DNA of 64,000 nucleotides from Faecalibacillus intestinalis (GTDB taxonomy: Bacteria; Bacillota_I; Bacilli_A; Erysipelotrichales; Coprobacillaceae): assembly GCF_003024685.1 (NCBI RefSeq), contig NZ_PYLQ01000003.1:62001-126000 (forward strand). Direction: 5' to 3'. Numbering within the stretch: the stretch's first letter is position 1; the number at the start of each line of letters is the position of its first letter. Below the pieces are notes generated by a model. The model worked only from the letters and a program-made list of their open reading frames with translations, was not told the origin of the DNA and ran no database searches. Both the position numbers and the translations under genes were made by a program. This document shows positions 36,284 to 44,545 of the stretch, piece after piece.

Positions 36284-37831
36284 ATGAAAAGAGAATTAGT
36301 CATTGTCATGGATTTCGGTGGGCAATATAATCAATTAGTTGCGCGTCGTGTTCGTGAATGTAATGTTTATTGTGAAATCTATTCTTATAAAACACCTTTA
36401 GAAAAAATTAAAGAAATGAATCCTAAAGGAATCATTTTAACAGGTGGACCAAATAGTTGTTATTTAGAAGATTCACCAACTTATTCTAAAGAATTATTTG
36501 AATTAGGTATTCCTGTATTAGGTTTATGTTATGGTGCTCAATTAATGCAACATGTTTTAGGTGGAAAAGTTGAAAGAGCAAATGTAAGAGAATATGGTAA
36601 ATCAATTTTATTAGTTGATCAACCACAATCTAAAATTTTAAAAGATGTTCCTGAAACATCTACAGTTTGGATGTCACATTTTGATTATATTTCAAAAATT
36701 GCACCTGGTTTTGAAATTACAACACATACAAAAGATTGTCCAGTAGCATCTTGTGAAAATAAAGAAAAAGATTTATATGCGATTCAATTCCATCCAGAAG
36801 TTTTACATAGCGAATATGGTAAAACAATGCTTTCTAACTTTGTTTTAGATGTATGTAACTGTGCTGGTGATTGGCGCATGGATTCTTTCGTTGAAGAACA
36901 AATCAAAGCGATCAAAGAAAAAGTTGGTAATGGTAAAGTATTATGTGCTTTATCAGGTGGTGTTGACTCATCTGTTGCAGCCGTTTTACTTTCTAAAGCC
37001 ATTGGTAATCAATTAACTTGTGTCTTTGTAGATCATGGTTTACTTCGTAAAAACGAAGGGGATGAAGTAGAAGCTGTCTTTGGGCCTGATGGAAATTATG
37101 AATTAAATTTCATTAGAGTAAATGCACAAGAAAGATATTATGAAAAGTTAAAAGGTGTGACTGAACCAGAAGCTAAACGTAAAATCATTGGTGAAGAATT
37201 TATTCGTGTTTTTGAAGAAGAAGCAAAGAAAATTGGAGCAGTTGATTTCTTAGTACAAGGAACAATTTATCCAGATGTTGTTGAAAGTGGTCTTGGTGGA
37301 GAATCTGCCGTTATCAAATCACATCATAATGTTGGTGGATTACCAGATCATGTTGACTTTAAAGAAATCATCGAACCATTACGTGATTTATTCAAAGATG
37401 AAGTACGTAAAGTTGGTTTAGAATTAGGAATTCCTGAATACTTAGTATTTAGACAACCATTTCCAGGACCAGGTCTTGGTATTCGTATCATTGGTGAAGT
37501 CAATGCTGAAAAAGTAAAAATCGTACAAGATGCAGATGCAATCTATAGAGAAGAAATTGCAAATGCTGGACTTGATCGTTCTATTGGTCAATACTTTGCT
37601 GCTCTTACAAATATGCGTTCTGTAGGAGTTATGGGTGATGAAAGAACTTATGATTATGCAATCGCCTTACGTGCGGTTAATACTATCGATTTCATGACAG
37701 CAGAAGCTGCAGAAATTCCTTATGAAGTATTAAATAAAGTCATGTCACGTATTATAAACGAAGTTCGTGGGGTAAACAGAGTAATGTATGATATTACAAG
37801 TAAGCCACCAGGAACAATTGAGTTTGAATAA
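36284..37831 (+). CDS. guaA: GMP synthase (glutamine-hydrolysing)
   Basis: GuaA aminates XMP to GMP. The 515-residue protein has an N-terminal class I glutamine amidotransferase domain (GLCYGAQLM with the catalytic Cys, and FHPEV for the His/Glu), an ATP pyrophosphatase P-loop ([10 protein letters not shown]) and a C-terminal dimerisation domain ending [13 protein letters not shown]. The strong ribosome site AAAGGAGG lies at the purA-guaA junction. Confidence 0.98.
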   Translation: MKRELVIVMDFGGQYNQLVARRVRECNVYCEIYSYKTPLEKIKEMNPKGIILTGGPNSCYLEDSPTYSKELFELGIPVLGLCYGAQLMQHVLGGKVERANVREYGKSILLVDQPQSKILKDVPETSTVWMSHFDYISKIAPGFEITTHTKDCPVASCENKEKDLYAIQFHPEVLHSEYGKTMLSNFVLDVCNCAGDWRMDSFVEEQIKAIKEKVGNGKVLCALSGGVDSSVAAVLLSKAIGNQLTCVFVDHGLLRKNEGDEVEAVFGPDGNYELNFIRVNAQERYYEKLKGVTEPEAKRKIIGEEFIRVFEEEAKKIGAVDFLVQGTIYPDVVESGLGGESAVIKSHHNVGGLPDHVDFKEIIEPLRDLFKDEVRKVGLELGIPEYLVFRQPFPGPGLGIRIIGEVNAEKVKIVQDADAIYREEIANAGLDRSIGQYFAALTNMRSVGVMGDERTYDYAIALRAVNTIDFMTAEAAEIPYEVLNKVMSRIINEVRGVNRVMYDITSKPPGTIEFE

Positions 37832-37841
37832 TTGAAGTGAG

Positions 37842-37880
37842 ATAGTTGGGGTTGTTATTGAAACAATCCCACTATTTTAT
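37842..37880 (+). terminator. Rho-independent terminator after guaA
   Basis: ATAGTTGGGGTTGTT and AACAATCCCACTAT pair with one bulge, followed by TTTAT. Confidence 0.8.
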
Positions 37881-37903
37881 ATTCACTAAAAAGAAAAAAT
37901 TCT

Positions 37904-38916
37904 ATGAGTATTACAATTACACAAATCGCAAAACTTGCAGGTGTTTCTAGAGGAACCGTTGATCGTGTTATTCATCAACGAGGACGCGTTGCTCCCGAAG
38001 TAGAAAAGAGAATACGTGATATTATGGATGAAAATGATTATCATCCAAATATGTTAGGAAGAGCTTTAGCTGTTTCTAAAACACCACTTACAATAGGAAT
38101 GATTATGATTGAAAAAGGAAATCCATTTTTTCAATTGATTCATTCAGGAATGAAAGAAGCAATCTCTCAATTTAGAGATTATCCAATTTTAGTTTATTTT
38201 AGACATATTAATGGTGTAGGCGAAGAAGAATATTTAAATGTACTTGATGAATTAGAAAATAACGTAAATGCTTTAATTATAGCGGGGTTACAAACAAAAC
38301 GTATTGTAGAAAAAGTAAATCAAATTGCAAAAAAATTTCTGTTATGACTTTAAATATTGATTTAGAAGATTCTTATAGAATAGGTTTTATTGGAATTGAT
38401 GATTATAAAGCAGGAACTTGTCTTGCAGGACTTGCGCATAATCTGACAAGATCAGGAGAAAATGTGTCGATTCTTTCTGGTTCAAAAACAATTCATTCAC
38501 AATCACAAAGAATCAATGGATTTCTTGATACAATGAAACAATATCCAGAAATTCTATTAAGTAATGTAATTTATACAGAAGATAAACTTGAAATATCAAA
38601 TAAACTTTTAAAAGAAATGCTTTCAAAGAAATACTATAAGACAATTGTCATGGTAGATTCATGGCTTGCAAATGCGGGAGAAGTTATAGCACAAACAGGT
38701 TATGATGATATCAATATTTTAGGATTTGACTTAATGCCACAAAATAAAGAAGCATTAAAACAGGGGAAAGTTACTTATATCATTGATCAAAGTGCTTATA
38801 TGCAAAGTTATGAATGTGTACATAAAGTATGCGAACATTTGATTTATGGAACAGAACTTCCAAAAGGAAAAAACTATCTTCCTATTCATATTTATAATAA
38901 ATATAATCTAGACTGA
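37904..38916 (+). pseudogene. LacI family transcriptional regulator, frameshifted
   Basis: The N-terminal part has the LacI helix-turn-helix in the variant form TITQIAKLAGVSRGTVDRVI followed by the sugar-binding domain (LTIGMIMIEKGNPFFQ). The frame ends at 38347. The rest of the effector domain (YRIGFIGIDDYKAGTCLAGL to the end) continues in another frame up to 38916. One more A in the A7 run at 38329-38335 would give a single protein of about 337 residues, normal for LacI. The regulator is likely off, or the base count is a sequencing artefact. GTVDR-type members commonly control sugar uptake. Confidence 0.85.
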
Positions 38917-39035
38917 TTCTTTAGGTTTTACAAAAGATGAAATTGGATTTTTATTCTTAAGAATTATTTGGACTTTTGACTTTATTAATTAGTAATTTTA
39001 TTTTAAAAGATTATAATGAAAAACATCATATTAAG
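38917..39035 (+). other. Probable remnant of a membrane protein gene
   Basis: Directly after the LacI gene, one frame reads SLGFTKDEIGFLFLRII and another reads a hydrophobic C-terminus ending LKDYNEKHHIK with a stop at 39035, just before a terminator. Together they look like the end of a decayed membrane protein. No family is recognised. The 443-bp gap before pucR otherwise holds only the terminator, dyads and a poly-G tract. Confidence 0.3.
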
Positions 39036-39067
39036 TAAGTAATCTGAAAAAGATTGCTTATTTTTTT
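39036..39067 (+). terminator. Rho-independent terminator
   Basis: TAAGTAATCT and AGATTGCTTA pair with one G-T pair, followed by seven T. Confidence 0.8.
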
Positions 39068-39144
39068 AATATCAACAAAAATCTATTTTTTGAACACAGT
39101 AGTTGTTTATGAGAAATTTTTTTCAGTTATTAAAAATAATTATA

Positions 39145-39176
39145 ATTACTTTTAGTAATATGTTATTATATTACTA
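39145..39176. promoter_or_regulatory. Overlapping dyads upstream of the PucR gene
   Basis: Half-sites ATTACT (39145-39150), AGTAAT (39154-39159) and ATTACT (39170-39175) alternate in orientation. The longest pairing is TAGTAATAT with ATATTACTA (39153-39176, nine-base arms). This may be an operator for autoregulation. It is very AT-rich, so confidence is limited. Confidence 0.4.
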
Positions 39177-39259
39177 TATTGTGAATTTAATCTGTCTGTT
39201 ATAGAGTATCATGTTATTAATGAAAAAATGCATTTTTTATATAAATCATAAAAAAATTA

Positions 39260-39289
39260 TTTACATTATGCATGGTCTATAAATACAAT
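39260..39289 (+). promoter_or_regulatory. Possible promoter of the PucR gene
   Basis: TTTACA (39260-39265) and TACAAT (39284-39289) are 18 bp apart and lie about 48 bp upstream of the poly-G tract. Confidence 0.5.
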
Positions 39290-39337
39290 TATTAAATAAC
39301 GCAATATTAATGATGAAAAGAATATCATAAAATTCGT

Positions 39338-39350
39338 GGGGGGGGGGGGG
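39338..39350 (+). repeat. Poly-G tract (13 G) at the ribosome binding site
   Basis: Thirteen consecutive G end nine bases before the ATG at 39360. The last G bases together with AG form GGGGAG, the only plausible Shine-Dalgarno element of the gene, seven bases from the ATG. In this AT-rich DNA no other comparable G run was noticed. Long G tracts are unstable in replication and are known contingency loci in other bacteria. A GTG reading through the tract meets TAG immediately before the ATG, so no fusion protein is made in this state. Confidence 0.85.
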
Positions 39351-39359
39351 AGAGAATAG

Positions 39360-41006
39360 ATGGTATTATTGGTACAAGAAATGAAAGATTTACAAAGAAA
39401 ATTCCATTTAAAACTGTTAAGTGAACAAAAAGGATTGGATAATGAAATAAAAGGTATTAAAATCATAGAAGTTGAAAATATGGAAAAGTACATAGAAGGA
39501 GGAGAAATACTTCTTACAAGTTTTTTCATATATGAAAGTTGTACAATTTCTCAGTATGAAACACATATACAAAATTTGATAGATAAAGGTGTATCTGGAT
39601 TTATTATAAAAAATAGTGGAAACATAAAAAATTTTAATATCAAACTAGATATACTTAAAAGATTATGTATTGAAAATGAGGTTGCCCTGTTTGAATTACT
39701 TCGACAAAATTATTATTGGGATATTATTAGATATATATTAGATAATGTTTTTGATCAAGAAATGGCATTATTAAAGTATCACAAAGTTACAAATGATAAC
39801 CTTAAAGAATATATTTTCCACAAGGAGGCAACACCTAAAAATATTATAGAGCTTCTTTATACAATAATTGATAATCCAATTTCAATGTATTATGAAAATT
39901 TGAGTTGTCTTGCTACAACATATGAAGAAAAAAGTAGTTTTGATTTATTAGATAACATTAAAGAATATAGTCCAGAGATAAGATTGAGGTATAATTATTT
40001 AAAACAAGATGCTGGAAAATATAATCAATATATTATACCTATTACTTTTATAGGAAATATACCTATTAAAATTGTGATTGATGAAAAAAATAGAAAGTTA
40101 ACAAATTTTGATTTTGTTGCGATTGAAAATGCGATTGATGCATTAAGGTATTCATTCACATTTGACTTTGCAAAAAACGAAATCCATAAAAAGTATCATC
40201 GAGATATTTTCTTTAATTTAGTAAATAGTCAGTTAAATTATGATGATACTACTGAAGCAGCCAATATGTTAAATCTTAAAGAGGATGCTTATTATCGAAT
40301 TGTATCATTTCATTCTATTTCAGAAGATCAAAAGGAAAAGTATTCTTTGGAACAATTAGATGAAGTTGACATTATTGCTAATGAAATATCAATGTTTTAT
40401 CCTAAAGAGCACATCTATAAAAATGTATCTCAAATTGTTATGTTACAAAAAATGGATTCTGATAAAGAGGATGATGCTAGTATAAGATGTTTAAATGAAC
40501 TGATAGATATTGTAAAAAAAAGTATCAGCAAAAGAGATCAAAACACAAATTTTAATGTTGGTGTAGGAGAAATCGTTAAAGGATATAGAAATTTAAAAAA
40601 CTCATATAAACAATCAAGAATAGCAATGAAATTTATGAAAATAGCTAGAAGGATTACTGGAGATATAAATAAATCAATTGTTTATTATTCAAAATTAGGA
40701 ATATTCCAATCCTTTATTGAATTGGATGACATAAATAAATTAAAAAAATATGTACCATGCACAATTACTAAACTTGATAATTATGATAGAAAACATAATA
40801 CAGAGTTATTACATACTTTAAATTCATACATAAGAAATAATTTAAGTGTCAAAAAGACATCTCTAGATTTAATGATTCAATATCGATCAGCTTCTTATCG
40901 CATTAAAAAGATAAAAGAGATTACAAATATTAATTTTGATGACAACATAGAATTACTTTCATTACGGAATGGATTAATCATTTTTGATATAATACATAAC
41001 ATGTAA
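39360..41006 (+). CDS. PucR/CdaR family transcriptional regulator
   Basis: The 548-residue protein has an N-terminal PucR-like sensor domain (residues ~5-125: KLLSEQKGLDNEIKGIKIIE, GGEILLTS, GVSGFIIK), a central CdaR GGDEF-like region (~180-400) and a C-terminal PucR helix-turn-helix (~480-548: TLNSYIRNNLSVKKTSLDLM then SASYRIKKIKEI). PucR proteins typically activate neighbouring genes in response to small metabolites. The start is set by the ATG next to the G13 tract. It is transcribed toward the first pilus operon, which begins 176 bp downstream after a terminator. Regulation of the pili by this protein is inference from position. Confidence 0.85.
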   Translation: MVLLVQEMKDLQRKFHLKLLSEQKGLDNEIKGIKIIEVENMEKYIEGGEILLTSFFIYESCTISQYETHIQNLIDKGVSGFIIKNSGNIKNFNIKLDILKRLCIENEVALFELLRQNYYWDIIRYILDNVFDQEMALLKYHKVTNDNLKEYIFHKEATPKNIIELLYTIIDNPISMYYENLSCLATTYEEKSSFDLLDNIKEYSPEIRLRYNYLKQDAGKYNQYIIPITFIGNIPIKIVIDEKNRKLTNFDFVAIENAIDALRYSFTFDFAKNEIHKKYHRDIFFNLVNSQLNYDDTTEAANMLNLKEDAYYRIVSFHSISEDQKEKYSLEQLDEVDIIANEISMFYPKEHIYKNVSQIVMLQKMDSDKEDDASIRCLNELIDIVKKSISKRDQNTNFNVGVGEIVKGYRNLKNSYKQSRIAMKFMKIARRITGDINKSIVYYSKLGIFQSFIELDDINKLKKYVPCTITKLDNYDRKHNTELLHTLNSYIRNNLSVKKTSLDLMIQYRSASYRIKKIKEITNINFDDNIELLSLRNGLIIFDIIHNM

Positions 41007-41007
41007 T

Positions 41008-41047
41008 AAAAAACAATGGACAAAAATATTGTTCGTTGTTTTTTATT
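41008..41047 (+). terminator. Rho-independent terminator after the PucR gene
   Basis: AAAAAACAA (41008-41016) pairs with TTGTTTTTT (41036-41044), with an inner ACAA/TTGT pairing. Confidence 0.75.
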
Positions 41048-41048
41048 A

Positions 41049-41127
41049 CACTAAATTGACAAAATAGCAGTAAAAGGTTTGCCTATTTAGTGCATTACTT
41101 TTTTTTCTTGTATGGACATACAATAAT
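41049..41127 (+). promoter_or_regulatory. Pilus operon 1 promoter region with conserved box
   Basis: The 16-mer CCTATTTAGTGCATTA (41082-41097) recurs almost unchanged upstream of pilus operon 2. A TACAAT -10 candidate lies at 41119-41124, with a poor -35 overlapping the box's right end, as expected for an activator-dependent promoter. CACTAAAT (41049-41056) is inverted as ATTTAGTG (41085-41092), the right arm lying inside the box. A second dyad TTGTATG-GA-CATACAA spans 41108-41123 over the -10. Confidence 0.6.
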
Positions 41128-41182
41128 AGTGTCAAAGAAATAAAACCTTACATATCCAAGTTTATTAGAAAGAAAGGTTGCT

Positions 41183-41731
41183 ATGAATGAAACAAAACAA
41201 GAAATGAATAAGATTCAAGAAATAAAAAAGGTAAATAAATATTCATTCAAAAAAGATTTAATTTTTTTACTCCTTAAAATTTTATTAATAATTTGTGTAA
41301 TGTTTTTGATATTTTCATTTGTTTATGGCATTGCTAGAACGAATGATATATCGATGAAACCAGCAATTAAAGATAGTGATTTAGTTTTATACTATCGACT
41401 TGATAAAAACTTTGTTTCTGGAGATGTGGTCGTTTTTAAAAAGAATAATCGAATAATGATGTCAAGGGTAGTTGCAGTTGCAGGTGATCAGGTTGATATC
41501 ACTAAAGATGGTCTGATGATTAATGGAGCTGTTCAAATATCTCAAGATATTTATTCTGATACTACTCAGTTTAAAGATGGAACTGATTTTCCTCTTACAG
41601 TAGGACAAGGACAGGTTTTTGTATTAGGTGACAACAGGACTGTTGCTTCGGACAGTCGAATCTATGGGTGCCTTAACATCAATGATATTAAAGGCAAAGC
41701 CATAGCGGTTATTAGAACTAGAGGTATATAA
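41183..41731 (+). CDS. Signal peptidase I-like protein of pilus operon
   Basis: The 182-residue protein has one membrane segment (about 25-50) and signal peptidase I boxes: SMKP with Ser57, then VVAVAGD, and GDNRTVASDSRIYG near the C-terminus. At the position of the catalytic Lys (K-R-V-I-G in SipS) it has Ser94 (MSRVVAVAGD). A loss of the Lys general base suggests it is not a normal peptidase. In Streptococcus pyogenes the pilus-locus SipA also lacks catalytic residues and acts as a pilin assembly chaperone. It is first in a five-gene pilus operon. An alternative catalytic base cannot be excluded. Confidence 0.82.
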   Translation: MNETKQEMNKIQEIKKVNKYSFKKDLIFLLLKILLIICVMFLIFSFVYGIARTNDISMKPAIKDSDLVLYYRLDKNFVSGDVVVFKKNNRIMMSRVVAVAGDQVDITKDGLMINGAVQISQDIYSDTTQFKDGTDFPLTVGQGQVFVLGDNRTVASDSRIYGCLNINDIKGKAIAVIRTRGI

Positions 41732-41777
41732 ATAAAAGTTCTTTAATCATTAATCGAAAAACAGGGAGGACAAAAAA

Positions 41778-42920
41778 ATGAATATCAAACAATCGATTAA
41801 GAAAATACTTGCCTGTGCAACGGCAAGTGCAATGACATTATGCTTAACGATGCCAACTGCTTTTGCAGATGATACTACAAATAATGCTAAAGAAGCGTAT
41901 ATCAGTAAAACTTATAATACTGAAGTAGGAAAAGCTGAAACATTTAGTTTTACAGCAACACAAGTAACTGGGGAAGGACTTGTAAGTGATTCACTAAATC
42001 CTACAATGCCAAGTATTTCATTTACTGCTGATGAAACTGGAACAAAAACAAAGAGAGATAAAATTACATTTCCTGCTTTTAGTCAAGAAGGTAAATATGA
42101 ATATACAGTGACTGAATCACAAACTGCTAATCCAGCTGTAACAAATAATGAACATGAAAAAATGATCATGTCACAAGCTGAGTATAAGATGGACGTTTAT
42201 GTTTCAAATATTAATAATAAATATGAAATTAGAAAAATAATTGTAAACAAAACAAAAGACGATAAGGGTGTTATTGATAATGAAACTGGTAAAGTTGATA
42301 TAGGTAATAGTGATACAAATGGATTTAGTTTTACTAATACTTATGTTCAAGAAGCAGGTACTGGTACTGATCCTACTAATCCAGGTGAAGACTATGAAAA
42401 TTATGGTTCTTTAAAAGTAACAAAAACAGTAAATCCTAATGGAGGTACTATTAACACAAGTGCATCATTTAGATTCACCGCAAAATTTGATTTTCCTAAA
42501 GGAACTGACGCTAATACTTTAGGTAAAGTCAAAGGTAATGATATTGCAATTGAATTAGAAAATGGAAAATATGGATTTAATTTGAAACATGGTGAAAGCA
42601 TGACGTTTACTGGATTACCTGTTGGAACTACTATGACAGTATCAGAATCTAATACTCCAAATTACAAAGGAAGTGCCAGCTACGTTATTAATGGTGGTGA
42701 GTCCCAAAGTAAAACAGCTTCAAAATATAATGAATCTTTTGAGGTAGAAAATGAAAAATTAGGACAAAAGAAAAATACTGTAGATGTAACAAATACATAT
42801 AATAATGTACCAACTACAGGTATCATCATGAATACTTTACCATATGTTATGATGATTGCTTTAGGCGGAGTTGCATTATTAGGATATATTTATTTAAAAA
42901 ATAAAAAATATAGCGATTAA
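41778..42920 (+). CDS. Major pilin, Spy0128/FctA-type domains
   Basis: The 380-residue surface protein has a signal peptide ending AFA near residue 30 and two Spy0128/FctA-like Ig domains. Domain 1 (~35-190) has FSFTATQ, FPAFSQEGKYEYTVTE and FTNTY. Domain 2 (~205-340) has GSLKVTKTVNP, LKHGESMTFTGLPVGTTMTV and VTNTYN. Such domains carry internal Lys-Asn isopeptide bonds. The sorting signal is VPTTG at 344-348, then a hydrophobic segment and a basic tail. A strong ribosome site (GGGAGGAC) and a hairpin right after the gene suggest it is made in excess over the sortase, as expected for a shaft pilin. Confidence 0.88.
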   Translation: MNIKQSIKKILACATASAMTLCLTMPTAFADDTTNNAKEAYISKTYNTEVGKAETFSFTATQVTGEGLVSDSLNPTMPSISFTADETGTKTKRDKITFPAFSQEGKYEYTVTESQTANPAVTNNEHEKMIMSQAEYKMDVYVSNINNKYEIRKIIVNKTKDDKGVIDNETGKVDIGNSDTNGFSFTNTYVQEAGTGTDPTNPGEDYENYGSLKVTKTVNPNGGTINTSASFRFTAKFDFPKGTDANTLGKVKGNDIAIELENGKYGFNLKHGESMTFTGLPVGTTMTVSESNTPNYKGSASYVINGGESQSKTASKYNESFEVENEKLGQKKNTVDVTNTYNNVPTTGIIMNTLPYVMMIALGGVALLGYIYLKNKKYSD

Positions 42921-42929
42921 ATAAAATGA

Positions 42930-42965
42930 AGGGATGACAGTTTATTTAACTGCATCCCTCTTTTC
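42930..42965 (+). terminator. Intra-operon terminator/attenuator after the major pilin
   Basis: AGGGATG and CATCCCT plus CAGTT and AACTG form a long stem followed by CTTTTC. It lies between the pilin and sortase genes and probably lowers downstream expression. Confidence 0.75.
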
Positions 42966-42996
42966 AATATATACAATTAGGAAAGGAAGATAAGCA

Positions 42997-43881
42997 ATGG
43001 ATAAATTAAAAAAAATGATTAAAAATTTTATCCAAATAACTGATCATCTCGTAGATCTTATCGCTTTGATTCTTATTCTTTCAATGATGTCTTTATCTGG
43101 GTACATGTTATGGGACTCAAATCAGATATATGAAAAAGCTGATGCAAAAGTTTATGAACCTTACATGCCAACAAGAAATCATAGTAAATCTTTTAAAGAA
43201 CTACAACAAATTAATAATGATGTCATTGGGTGGCTAAAGGTAAATAATACGCATATTAATTATCCGCTCGTTCAATGTGAAAATGACGATAAATATATGA
43301 ATACGGATGTAGAAGGCAATTATTCATTAAGTGGATCTATTTTTTTACATGCAGAAAACAATCCGCATTTTACAGATTTCAATAATATTATTTATGGACA
43401 CCATATGGAAAAACATATGATGTTTGGAGACATTGGAGAATTTACTAATCAAAATTTTTTTAATAAACATCATTACGGAAATCTTTATTATGATGGCATA
43501 AATCATGGTATTGAATTTATTGCGATTATGCAATTGGATGCATATAACGAAAGAGCATTTAATGTCTGTATAAGTGAAGAAGCAAAACAGGAATATATCA
43601 AATTGATTGATAGTAATTCACTTTATAAAAGAAATGTACAAATAAGTCCAAATGATCATCTTGTTATTTTGACAACTTGTACTTCTGATATGACAAATGG
43701 ACGAAATGTTTTGGTAGGAAAGATAACAAATAAGACATATCCAGAAAAAATAAAAAAGAACAAAGGAATTGGAATTGATATTTTAAATAATAATACTTAT
43801 TTAGAATTGATATTAATACTAATTGCTTTGATAATTGCTGTTTTTGTTAAGAAAAGAAAAAATAATGGAAAGGAAGGATAG
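42997..43881 (+). CDS. Class B sortase (pilus polymerase)
   Basis: The 294-residue transpeptidase has an N-terminal membrane anchor (~18-38), the class B signature NTHINYPLVQCENDDKYM, catalytic His135 in IYGHHM, Cys228 in ILTTCTS and Arg236 in NGRNVLVG. A C-terminal hydrophobic helix (~262-285) and basic tail follow. In S. pyogenes a class B sortase (SrtC) next to sipA and a Spy0128 pilin polymerises the pilus, so the same job is likely here. It lies between the major and minor pilin genes. Confidence 0.92.
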   Translation: MDKLKKMIKNFIQITDHLVDLIALILILSMMSLSGYMLWDSNQIYEKADAKVYEPYMPTRNHSKSFKELQQINNDVIGWLKVNNTHINYPLVQCENDDKYMNTDVEGNYSLSGSIFLHAENNPHFTDFNNIIYGHHMEKHMMFGDIGEFTNQNFFNKHHYGNLYYDGINHGIEFIAIMQLDAYNERAFNVCISEEAKQEYIKLIDSNSLYKRNVQISPNDHLVILTTCTSDMTNGRNVLVGKITNKTYPEKIKKNKGIGIDILNNNTYLELILILIALIIAVFVKKRKNNGKEG

Positions 43882-43882
43882 T

Positions 43883-44545
43883 ATGAAAAAAATAATGTGT
43901 TCAACTCATTATAAAAAAGTAATTTTACTATTTTTCGCAATTTTTGGATTTATGATTATGATATTAAATAATCAAAATCCTATATATGCTTTGCAAAATG
44001 ACCATACTGTTTTAATACCCATAAAACAAGTACTTGATACAAATGACAAAGATAATAGTGTGGAGTTTACATATGTTCTGAAGGCGGAAAAAAGTGGAAG
44101 TCCTATGCCAGCAAATAGTGAGGGTAAGGAATATAAATGGATAATGAGAAATGATTCTCATGTTAATTTAACCATAAATGTCAATCAAGAGGGATCATTC
44201 AACTATAAAATATATCAAGAAACAAAAGACATAAATAGTTATGTTATTGATCATCATATTTATTCATTATGTATTAAAGCAAATAATGATAACAATGATT
44301 TGATTACGATTACAACCGTAACAAATGAAAATGGTGAGAAAGTGGAAAATGTTACTTTTAAAAATCAATTTAAATCATTTGATACAGATACACAAAATAA
44401 AGAATTATATATGTTAAAAAATAAAATAAAAACAGGAGATTCTTATTTGACAGGAAGTTATATGTGTATGTTTCTTGTTTCAAGTGTTATTTTGATTCTA
44501 TTTATAATAAAGTTTTCAAATAAGAAGAAAGGAGATGTTAAATAA
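43883..44545 (+). CDS. Minor pilin, Spy0128/FctA-like, IKTGD sorting signal
   Basis: The 220-residue protein has a signal peptide or anchor (~12-37, ending IYA), one FctA-like domain (LIPIKQVLDTNDKDNSVEFT, VEFTYVLKAEKSG, FNYKIYQET, VTFKNQF), and a C-terminal sorting region: IKTGD at 182-186, hydrophobic segment, KKKGDVK tail. The motif lacks the usual Pro. The ATG at 43883 is preferred because AAGGAAGG lies five bases upstream. The stop overlaps the next start (TAATG). Its size and place match the FctB-type anchor pilin of streptococcal loci. Confidence 0.75.
   Translation: MKKIMCSTHYKKVILLFFAIFGFMIMILNNQNPIYALQNDHTVLIPIKQVLDTNDKDNSVEFTYVLKAEKSGSPMPANSEGKEYKWIMRNDSHVNLTINVNQEGSFNYKIYQETKDINSYVIDHHIYSLCIKANNDNNDLITITTVTNENGEKVENVTFKNQFKSFDTDTQNKELYMLKNKIKTGDSYLTGSYMCMFLVSSVILILFIIKFSNKKKGDVK

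Noticed and set aside
39067-39360. Invertible promoter switch upstream of the PucR gene
   Set aside because: The dyads found are short and close together, and no pair of longer inverted repeats flanks a promoter. No recombinase gene is nearby.
39336-39362. Poly-G tract as part of a reading frame giving alternative N-termini of the PucR protein
   Set aside because: A GTG before the tract is in frame with the gene at 13 G but meets TAG directly before the ATG. At other lengths it is out of frame, so no fusion forms. A translation or structure effect is more likely.
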